IMG/VR virus record: IMGVR_UViG_3300032770_000014
Coordinates: 1-64,000 of that record
From: a virus
Direction: 5' to 3' (one strand)
Length of the DNA: 64,000 bases
The notes under the pieces are model-generated. The model ran no database searches and had not been told where the DNA came from. It was given only the letters and a program-made list of their open reading frames with translations. Position 1 is the stretch's first letter; every line of letters starts with the position of its first letter. This document shows positions 58,702-64,000 of the stretch, piece by piece. Both the position numbers and the translations under genes were made by a program.

Positions 58702-58903
58702 TACACTAGATAGATATAGGGTGGCAACATGTCAACATAGACTTAACTTCAATCCCACCACAGAGTTAATGTTGCCACGGGCTTGGCAACATATGGCTGT
58801 ATTCGTAGCCACCTCGCCTAATCTTGCCAACCCAATTGGCAACATTAAACCGCACATTACACTAGACTTAACCCTATGTTGCCATCTTGCCACTATATTG
58901 CCC
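58702..58903. other. Candidate replication origin: iteron array
   Basis: The 9-mer TGGCAACAT occurs five times exactly: plus strand at 58722, 58784 and 58837, minus strand at 58769-58777 and 58876-58884, with further near copies (58730-58738, 58824-58830, 58886-58892, 58896-58903). Two other repeats occur twice: TAGACTTAAC (58738 and 58863) and TACACTAGA (58702 and 58858). The stretch is AT-rich in a GC-rich genome and follows directly on the RepA-like gene. It fills the 297-bp gap between 58656 and 58952; nothing else is seen there. Confidence 0.75.
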
Positions 58904-58952
58904 CGTTACACTTTAGTACCTTTCCATTTCCTTCGCCTTCACCATCACCTCT

Positions 58953-59240
58953 TCACTGCCTCCCTGCCACCTCCCCCGCCACCTCTAGCTTGCACTCCGC
59001 CGCCGTCTTCCAGACCGCTCCCCGCTCCCCTCCGACCCCTCGGAACTGCCAGCCTCCCAGGACTTGCTGAATCCGTCCGGCCAGCCGTCCCTGCTGCCTG
59101 ACTTCGATAACGATTCGCACCCGGCCATTGGGCAACGGCTTAACAATACGGCGGAAATCGATCCCCTGATCTGTCATACTGGACTTGTGACCCTCGCCGT
59201 TGAGTCCGTCCCGCTTGTTCTGACCCCTCGACTTTTGCAT
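58953..59240 (-). CDS. Small beta-rich hypothetical protein
   Basis: 95 residues from the ATG at 59240, with GAGGAGG upstream. The core (MTDQGIDFRRIVKPLPNG, RVRIVIEVRQQGRLAGRI and QVLGGWQFRGVGG) is a compact beta protein ending with a helix (KTAAECKLEV). The pattern IEVR - AGRI - QVLGGWQF is that of small conserved phage proteins. It overlaps antisense with the gene at 59064-59801. Confidence 0.5.
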   Translation of the reverse strand: MQKSRGQNKRDGLNGEGHKSSMTDQGIDFRRIVKPLPNGRVRIVIEVRQQGRLAGRIQQVLGGWQFRGVGGERGAVWKTAAECKLEVAGEVAGRQ

Positions 59241-59801
59241 CTTCCTCCTCGTGCCTCTACTGGCACTACCACCACCACCACTGCCACCGCTACCACCGTC
59301 GAACCACCCGCCTGCGCGATCCGCTGGCCTTCGCTCGGCGTCCAGCTCCGATTCCAGGTCTCCCTCTCTGGCGACGGCGTGCCCAGTTCCCTCGTCCTCC
59401 CTCGCCAGCCCATCAGCATCAGCCCCCCGCGGTGGATTCCCAGCCAGACCATTCGCCTCTGCTCCGACCTCATCCCTCCCTACCCCCCGCGCCAACTCCC
59501 CTCTCGCCGACTGTGGTTCTGCTGCCCGAGCCGCGGCTGCCATCGCCGCTGCTCCCGGCTCTACCTGCCCGACCGCGCTGGCCGCTTCCGCTGCCGCCTC
59601 TGCTACCACCTCCAGCATGCCTCCCTGCTCCAGCATCGTCACCGGCTGGTCGCCGCAGCCCGAGCCCCCCTGCCCCCCTCTACTCTTCGCCTCCTGCCGG
59701 CCCTCCCGCTCTGGTACCGTTGGCACACGAACGGGAAATGGTGGAAGAATTGCTGGCGCGGCGCGGAGTGGGAAGTCGTTATGGAGCAGCCGTTGCCCTA
59801 A
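59064..59801 (+). CDS. Zinc-ribbon protein of a conserved type, start uncertain
   Basis: Up to 245 residues. The C-terminal 110 residues carry a pattern that I know from phage and transposon-associated proteins: RRLWFCCPSRGCHRRCSRLY followed by LPDRAGRFRCRLCYHLQHAS, giving two CxxxxC-like pairs of a zinc ribbon. The N-terminal part is Thr/Pro-rich and not informative. No clear ribosome-binding site. If the minus-strand gene at 58953-59240 is real, this gene may begin later than 59064. Confidence 0.5.
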   Translation: MLNPSGQPSLLPDFDNDSHPAIGQRLNNTAEIDPLICHTGLVTLAVESVPLVLTPRLLHLPPRASTGTTTTTTATATTVEPPACAIRWPSLGVQLRFQVSLSGDGVPSSLVLPRQPISISPPRWIPSQTIRLCSDLIPPYPPRQLPSRRLWFCCPSRGCHRRCSRLYLPDRAGRFRCRLCYHLQHASLLQHRHRLVAAARAPLPPSTLRLLPALPLWYRWHTNGKWWKNCWRGAEWEVVMEQPLP

Positions 59802-60093
59802 GAGGAACACTGGCCAGGATGGTTGTCGGCTGACCCTCTTCCTTCCTGCTCCCTCCCCGGCCCTCCCGCAGGATCTCTAGGCAGACCTGCGCGGTCCATT
59901 CCGCGCACTCCAGAGTCCCACGCAAGAACTTCTCTTCCTCTCGATCGTGCTCTTGGGCTAGCTTGGCACGGCAGTCGGCCGCTTGGGCCAGCGAGTCCCT
60001 CCGGACCCGGCGCGCCAAGGCCAGGTCGCGGCTGTAAAGGGAATAGTCGGCAGACTGATGCGCCGGACGAGTGCACTGCTTTGGTGATTTCAT
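59779..60093 (-). CDS. Hypothetical helical protein
   Basis: 104 residues from the ATG at 60093 with AGGAGG about 10 bp upstream. Charged, mainly helical (DLALARRVRRDSLAQAADCR and EEEKFLRGTLECAEWTAQV); the C-terminus is less ordered. No domain recognised. It overlaps the end of the plus-strand zinc-ribbon gene. Confidence 0.55.
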   Translation of the reverse strand: MKSPKQCTRPAHQSADYSLYSRDLALARRVRRDSLAQAADCRAKLAQEHDREEEKFLRGTLECAEWTAQVCLEILREGRGGSRKEEGQPTTILASVPLRATAAP

Positions 60094-60337
60094 TCCAAAA
60101 TTCCTCCTCCTCCGTTGATGTTGCAAACCCTAGTTCCTCCCTCCCTTGCCTGCCCACTTGCCCACCCCCCTCCCCTCGACCAAGGCGGGAGGGAGGCCGG
60201 CCGGGCCAATCCCCAGCGGCCTCCCCTCTTGGCGGGCGCCCGTGAGAGCTGCCGTTCGCCATTCCTGGTGAACCTCTCCGGGCGGGTGCAGGTGGGCGGT
60301 GGTGCGAGAGGTTGAGTGAGGATTCCGCTGGGCGCGG

Positions 60338-60490
60338 TTAGTCTTCGTCTTCTTTCATTTTGACGTGGAGTTCTTCCAGCGTTTCTCTCAACTGGTCGCA
60401 CTCGTAGATGATTTGCCCGATTCCAATGTCAGTGAGTTCTTCCGGTTCAACGAATTTGTCTTCCAAGTCGATGATCTTTAGGCGTACCAT
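60338..60490 (-). CDS. 50-residue acidic protein
   Basis: ATG at 60490 with GGAGGAG upstream. Acidic, with a helical run (IGQIIYECDQLRETLEELHV) and an acidic end. Clear site and codon pattern make it a credible gene. Between it and 60093 I see no convincing gene. Function unknown. Confidence 0.6.
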   Translation of the reverse strand: MVRLKIIDLEDKFVEPEELTDIGIGQIIYECDQLRETLEELHVKMKEDED

Positions 60491-60509
60491 CTTTTCTCCT
60501 CCCCCTCAA

Positions 60510-60767
60510 TTAGGAAGCCAAAATCACCCCAGCCAGCAAAACCCCTGCCAGCCAGACCCAGACCCAGGCCGGCACCCTGCCCCAGCTCCTGCCCCAGCTC
60601 CGCCATATCCCCGGCCGGCAATAAACCACCCCGGCCAGCCGGTACGGCCGTTGCTCGCGGATCTCGGCCAGCAAAACCGCTTCCCGGTCGGGCCGATGCT
60701 GCCCTGCCTGCTCTGTCTGGCCTGCCTGCCCGGCCTGCCATAGCGCATTACATCGATCTTGCGTCAT
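60510..60767 (-). CDS. Small membrane protein
   Basis: 85 residues from the ATG at 60767, two bases from the upstream stop. Hydrophilic Gln/Ala/Arg-rich start, then a C-terminal membrane segment (VPAWVWVWLAGVLLAGVI). One-pass, C-terminal anchor. Function unknown. Confidence 0.5.
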   Translation of the reverse strand: MTQDRCNALWQAGQAGQTEQAGQHRPDREAVLLAEIREQRPYRLAGVVYCRPGIWRSWGRSWGRVPAWVWVWLAGVLLAGVILAS

Positions 60768-60768
60768 T

Positions 60769-61458
60769 TCACCGTACCCCCACCGATAAATCATGCCCAA
60801 AGTAGTCAATTCCTAACTTCTCCTCGATTCCATAAGGCAAGAATGGGTTATACACCCGCGGATTGACCCCACGGCCCCAACACGCTTTCATCCAATCCTT
60901 GAGACTTTGCGCCGGCCTGCGCTTCAACAGTTCCCATCCTGCGGTGCTGCAATCGACAAACACACCCCAGTCTTGATAGGTAATACCCCACTTGTCTCTA
61001 AATGGAGTGCCAACCTTCCGCAGTTCAGCCTTGAATCCGTTAAACCTCGCTCGCTCTGCCTGGTGCTCTGCAGCCTCCCGCGTGTACTTCTCGCACCCAT
61101 ACCCCTGTGAGGCATAAGATCCTGAATAGACAGTAGAGACGTGGTTTAGCTCCAGCGTGTGATCTGGGAGGCACTCTCGTGCAATAGCGTCTAGTTTCTC
61201 CTCTAGTGCCTTCTCTGCCGGCCGGTATACTTCTTTCAGCCATACGTCCGCGCGCGCCCTGAAGTCAGCGTCAATGGCTACCCCGTTTGGGCACTGCGAA
61301 AATTTTTCTCGTGAATACCGGCGCCGCGGAAAAGCTGTCTTGTAATCCGCTGCCAGTGCTGCGGTCAGCTCTCCGTTCATCTCGTCTGACTTTTGCCGCA
61401 GTGTAGGCCATAATGCCTGCAGTTCTGTTAGTGTTTTCTCAAAGTCTTGAAAGTTCAT
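60769..61458 (-). CDS. Hypothetical protein
   Basis: 229 residues with GAAGGAGG upstream. Soluble alpha-beta protein, Trp- and Tyr-rich, with an N-terminal helical pair (FQDFEKTLTELQALWPTLRQ) and a central CEKYTREAAEHQAERARF helix. No motif I can name. Lower GC than its neighbours. Confidence 0.65.
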   Translation of the reverse strand: MNFQDFEKTLTELQALWPTLRQKSDEMNGELTAALAADYKTAFPRRRYSREKFSQCPNGVAIDADFRARADVWLKEVYRPAEKALEEKLDAIARECLPDHTLELNHVSTVYSGSYASQGYGCEKYTREAAEHQAERARFNGFKAELRKVGTPFRDKWGITYQDWGVFVDCSTAGWELLKRRPAQSLKDWMKACWGRGVNPRVYNPFLPYGIEEKLGIDYFGHDLSVGVR

Positions 61459-61494
61459 CTTACAATCCTCCTTCGCGTGTGATCTCTCTCTGTC

Positions 61495-61782
61495 TCACAG
61501 CATCCCCCAGACTCGCGCCCACCACCACGGCGCCAGAATCACCCCCCAAGCCACGACGGCCAGCGCGAGCAGGATCAGCAGCACTCCCCACGGCGGGAGA
61601 GCAAACTTAGGCCTGCCCTCCTCGACCTCGACCTCGACCTCTGCCTGCGCTCCTGCCCCTATCCCTCCCCGCGCCCTCTCTCCCGCGCGCGCCATTGCCT
61701 GCATCTCTGCCAGCTCCGCCGGCCGTGGCATGATCCCGTACCGCGCCAGCACTCGTAACGTCACTAACTGAGTCTCTGTCAT
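61495..61782 (-). CDS. Small membrane protein
   Basis: 95 residues. N-terminal helical part, a Glu/Val repeat (AEVEVEVEEG) and a C-terminal membrane region (WGVLLILLALAVVAWGVILA). Function unknown. It overlaps nothing and starts just after the upstream stop. Confidence 0.55.
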   Translation of the reverse strand: MTETQLVTLRVLARYGIMPRPAELAEMQAMARAGERARGGIGAGAQAEVEVEVEEGRPKFALPPWGVLLILLALAVVAWGVILAPWWWARVWGML

Positions 61783-61785
61783 CTC

Positions 61786-61977
61786 TCATCGCCTCCATTC
61801 TGCCTGCTCGGCGTACCACTCGGACCTCGGCCGCTCCGCTGGCCCGAACTCTCCCCGGACCCACTCAACCCGGCGCAGATACTTGCGACCCCGCCGGGTC
61901 AGCACAAGCGGAATACTCTCTGCGACTATCCAGCTGATAGTGATAGTCCAAGGAATCCAATGCATTAGATCGTACAT
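61786..61977 (-). CDS. Small membrane-associated protein
   Basis: 63 residues with GAGAGG upstream. N-terminal hydrophobic segment (MHWIPWTITISWIVAESIPLV) and a basic-acidic cytoplasmic tail. Pairs with the next small membrane gene, 3 bp away. Function unknown. Confidence 0.55.
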   Translation of the reverse strand: MYDLMHWIPWTITISWIVAESIPLVLTRRGRKYLRRVEWVRGEFGPAERPRSEWYAEQAEWRR

Positions 61978-62073
61978 GGTCTAACCTCTCGCTCGCCAGC
62001 TCTCGCCTGCGCACATTTCCTGTATGCGGGGGATTCGCGCCCCCCCCCCTCGCCTGCCCTTCCCTTAACCCCG

Positions 62074-62703
62074 CTAACTCATCTCTCTAACCGCTGCCGC
62101 AATGGCTCTCTTGTTGAATCCCATCTCGTACAAGATCCTCCTCAGCTCGCTCAACTGATTCCGTTCCTCTTCGCGGATGTAGGACTCTTCAGAGTCAGAC
62201 TCGATCCCCCAGAGTCCGCCCGAGGTCACTTTCTGACAGACTCCGCCGATAACCACTTCGGCCTTGGCGCCGATGCCAATGAATACCCAGTTTCCCCTCT
62301 GCAAACCTTCCATCCGCGCGTAGTCCTGCGCGACATACTTCCGGATCTCTTCCGGAGTGTTGCCGTCAATCGGCTGCCCTTTTTCGTCAACGTAATTGAA
62401 AGAGGGATTGAAATAACGATACTCGCGGTGATTCCATTCCCCACACTCGCACTCATATTCTGGACATACTTCGCTGCAGTCGGTTGCCTCACATTTCAAG
62501 CAACGTCCCTCTGCCTCACTCCAATCGTGCGTGTTCGTGTAATCGCCCTGAGACGTGCGTAGTGGGCAATCCTCCTCGTGCGCGCGGTCAATCGAGAATT
62601 CGCTTGTCCGCCGATTCGAGTACTCCCCCAACCAACTCGTGTCAGGGTCTGTGTCGTCCATCCGCTCTAGTTCGATCTTGAGAATGCGTTTCGTCTGTTT
62701 CAT
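62074..62703 (-). CDS. Cys-rich hypothetical protein
   Basis: 209 residues from the ATG at 62703 with AGGAG upstream. Residues about 65-95 hold six or more Cys (CLKCEATDCSEVCPEYECEC), a probable metal site. The rest is alpha-beta, with a beta-rich segment (GNWVFIGIGAKAEVVIGGVC) and a helical C-terminus (ERNQLSELRRILYEMGFNKR). No family recognised. Confidence 0.6.
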   Translation of the reverse strand: MKQTKRILKIELERMDDTDPDTSWLGEYSNRRTSEFSIDRAHEEDCPLRTSQGDYTNTHDWSEAEGRCLKCEATDCSEVCPEYECECGEWNHREYRYFNPSFNYVDEKGQPIDGNTPEEIRKYVAQDYARMEGLQRGNWVFIGIGAKAEVVIGGVCQKVTSGGLWGIESDSEESYIREEERNQLSELRRILYEMGFNKRAIAAAVREMS

Positions 62704-62753
62704 GGCGTCTTTTCTCCTCTTCGTCGGCACCTCCGCCGGCCGGTTTACCTGCG

Positions 62754-62996
62754 TTACGCTTTGACCCACATGTGAAACGGACCGTCAAACCTGTATTCTT
62801 GTCCGTTTGGCGCCATGGCGCGCAATGTAGGCAGATTCCCGTTATACCCTTGCTCATCCATCCACATGGCGAATCCCCAGTCTTGCAAAGATTCGCCACA
62901 CCAGAACTTGACCGTGCAGGAGATCCGGTTAATGTCCGTGCGCATCGCAACCTGAATGCGCGCCAAGCGTGCAGCTGATGTATCGCTGTAGGCCAT
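62754..62996 (-). CDS. Small hypothetical protein
   Basis: 80 residues from the ATG at 62996 (8 bp after GGAGG); the ATG at 63002 is an alternative two codons earlier. Helical start, then beta-rich body with Trp residues (SLQDWGFAMWMDEQGYNGN) and an aromatic C-terminus. No family recognised. Confidence 0.6.
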   Translation of the reverse strand: MAYSDTSAARLARIQVAMRTDINRISCTVKFWCGESLQDWGFAMWMDEQGYNGNLPTLRAMAPNGQEYRFDGPFHMWVKA

Positions 62997-63009
62997 TGTC
63001 ATTTCCTCC

Positions 63010-63105
63010 TTACCTGCGAGTCTGAATCCGTGCCAGCGCAACGGCCAGCACGAGGAAAACTGCGGGTATTGCGTACACGGGGCAGACAGTCATAACTTGC
63101 GTCAT
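63010..63105 (-). CDS. 31-residue membrane peptide
   Basis: ATG at 63105, with GGAG about 10 bp upstream. One membrane segment (VYAIPAVFLVLAVALA) and a basic end (RIQTRR). Between two well-supported small genes with tight spacing; short, so confidence is limited. Confidence 0.45.
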   Translation of the reverse strand: MTQVMTVCPVYAIPAVFLVLAVALARIQTRR

Positions 63106-63107
63106 TT

Positions 63108-63239
63108 CTACTTGCTCCACGTCTGGTACTCGTCCATGGTCGCAAACACCGCGTATCCTCCACACACCTTGACGATCTTCGCGGCATCGCGGTACCAGTC
63201 TTTAATCTGTTTCAGTGTGTACCCAGTTATCAGTCTCAT
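63108..63239 (-). CDS. 43-residue protein
   Basis: ATG at 63239 with GGAGGGAG upstream. Compact alpha-beta sequence (LKQIKDWYRDAAKIVKVCGG, then YAVFATMDEYQTW). Good ribosome-binding site and codon pattern. First gene of the small-gene cluster running to 60.3 kb. Function unknown. Confidence 0.55.
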   Translation of the reverse strand: MRLITGYTLKQIKDWYRDAAKIVKVCGGYAVFATMDEYQTWSK

Positions 63240-63351
63240 CTCACTCCCTCCTCCTCTGCTACCCATACCCCCCAAGCATGACCCCTACTCCATCCATACT
63301 TCTCACATCTCCCAGCCATCCCCTAGCCCCCCCCCCGGCCCTCTTGTTGAT

Positions 63352-63924
63352 TTAGTCCGCTCCAACCGCAACCTCTTTAGAATCAGCAAGATACTTATAC
63401 AAACTCTGTCTACTGACTCCCATCTCTCTCGAAACACGAGACTTAGACACCCCCGCTGCCAGTTTCCCTCGAATCTCGTCTATATCCTGTTGATTTAAAA
63501 CGGGTTTGCGCCCTTTATACTTCCCAGCCAATTTTGCCAGTGCTATTCCCTCGCGCTGCCTCTCAAGAATCAAACTGCGCTCAAATTCGGCTACCGCTCC
63601 GAGTAAGTTCAACAATAATATAGACATAGGCGAATCTTGTCCGGTGAATTGGACATTCTCTTTTACAAACTCGACTCGGACTCCCTTGACGATCAACTGG
63701 TCTACAATTTTCCGTAGATCGATCAAATTGCGCGCCAGGCGGTCCATCGAATGCACCAGGACGGTATCGCCGGCGCGCGCAAACTCTATCATTTCCAGTA
63801 ACTTAGGACGCGCACAGTCTTTGCCTGAGGCTTTGTCTTCGAAGATCCGGTCAACCTGGGCGCCCTCGAGCTGGCGCGCTGTGTTCTGGTCGATCGTTGA
63901 GACGCGGCGGTATCCGATGCGCAT
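63352..63924 (-). CDS. Serine recombinase (resolvase/invertase family)
   Basis: 190 residues, the normal length of small serine recombinases. Catalytic Ser in GYRRVSTIDQN (4-14), then the Arg pair and loop HSMDRLARN, the AVAEFERSLILERQREG helix (E helix) and a C-terminal helix-turn-helix (VSKSRVSREMGVSRQSLYKYL). It exchanges strands at paired sites, as in Tn3 resolvase or Pin-type invertases. It could resolve genome multimers or invert a segment; the window shows no invertible fibre segment. An inverted repeat lies just before its start. Confidence 0.95.
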   Translation of the reverse strand: MRIGYRRVSTIDQNTARQLEGAQVDRIFEDKASGKDCARPKLLEMIEFARAGDTVLVHSMDRLARNLIDLRKIVDQLIVKGVRVEFVKENVQFTGQDSPMSILLLNLLGAVAEFERSLILERQREGIALAKLAGKYKGRKPVLNQQDIDEIRGKLAAGVSKSRVSREMGVSRQSLYKYLADSKEVAVGAD

Positions 63925-63945
63925 GACGGTGACTCGACTCTCTGG

Positions 63946-63972
63946 TAAGTTAGTCTAAGTTGGACTAACTTA
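63946..63972. repeat. Inverted repeat upstream of the serine recombinase
   Basis: TAAGTTAGTC (63946-63955) and GACTAACTTA (63963-63972) are exact inverses with 7 bp between. It lies 22 bp before the recombinase start, where resolvases bind their own res/promoter site. It is a candidate operator or crossover subsite. The window ends 28 bp later. Confidence 0.65.
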
Positions 63973-64000
63973 GGTAGTTATGCTGCCAAGTTATCCGCGT

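Noticed and set aside
59241-59810. N-terminal extension of the minus-strand frame that ends at 58953.
   Set aside because: Low-complexity Ala/Gly/Glu shadow of the plus-strand zinc-ribbon gene; a good start exists at 59240.
60094-60337. Minus-strand frames reaching into 60262 or 60401.
   Set aside because: Arg/Gly/Pro-rich composition without clear starts; the two genes on either side have better sites.
63352-63924. The serine recombinase as the phage integrase.
   Set aside because: Its length and domains are those of small resolvases/invertases; large serine integrases have long C-terminal domains that are absent here.
1-64000. tRNA genes, CRISPR arrays, insertion sequences or a tyrosine integrase.
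   Set aside because: No cloverleaf with the conserved T-loop, no regularly spaced repeats, no transposase and no integrase motif was found by reading both strands.

Overview
The window is a block of a tailed double-stranded DNA bacteriophage genome. It holds a virion module, a lysis module, a replication and recombination module and an early-gene module, with almost every base coding. The window opens inside the gene before the major capsid protein. Portal and terminase genes are therefore not seen and probably lie outside it. There is no tape measure, sheath or tail-tube series. Instead there is a capsid protein, several connector-like proteins, one very large nozzle-like protein and two large coiled-coil or alanine/glutamine-rich proteins of the internal (ejection) type, which suggests a podovirus-like short-tailed particle. 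Many products carry Sec signal peptides ending in AQ or GQ, one has a lipobox, and one looks like an outer-membrane barrel, so the host is a diderm. The style of these secreted proteins reminds me of Acidobacteriota, but that is an inference from memory.

Layout. 1-24.4 kb (+ strand): scaffold-like gene end, capsid, connectors, nozzle-like protein, internal virion proteins and small zinc-ribbon genes. 24.4-25.1 kb: two minus-strand genes divergent from the fibre cluster. 25.1-35.8 kb (+): a degenerate HNH gene, then a translationally coupled run of four secreted proteins (2051-residue fibre-like, lectin-like, beta-helix, outer-membrane barrel). 35.8-39.8 kb (+): small membrane proteins, a lipoprotein, a papain-like cysteine peptidase and a muramidase-like protein, probably the lysis region. 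39.85 kb: a hairpin between the converging transcription units. 57.0-39.9 kb (- strand): the early operon, with a Cas4/RecB-like nuclease, ribbon-helix-helix proteins, a RecA-like ATPase, a Pif1/RecD-like helicase and a family A DNA polymerase fused to a uracil-DNA-glycosylase-like domain, ending in small secreted proteins. 57.1-58.9 kb: a plus-strand RepA-like ATPase flanked by an inverted-repeat leader and an iteron array that looks like a replication origin. 59-64 kb: mostly minus-strand small genes ending in a serine resolvase.

The most striking feature is four homing endonuclease genes of four structural types (HNH-AP2, GIY-YIG, LAGLIDADG, NUMOD4-HNH). Each sits exactly at an end of an essential-looking gene. 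In three cases the end of the target gene is present twice: an old copy pushed to the far side of the endonuclease, and a diverged new copy that completes the target. In two of these the endonuclease reading frame is fused in frame to the old tail. In all four the target gene next to the endonuclease begins or ends in a short AT-richer tract, as expected if flanking DNA came in with the endonuclease. This looks like a repeated way of inserting into coding sequence without killing it.

Regulation. Minus-strand early genes share sigma70-like promoters (TTGACA, 16-18 bp, TAG-type -10). Several plus-strand genes have a different recurrent element (T/GTACCGC, 9-11 bp, TAT-type hexamer), often only 7-10 bp before the start codon, which implies leaderless or very short-leader mRNAs. 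No tRNA gene, CRISPR array or tyrosine integrase was seen.
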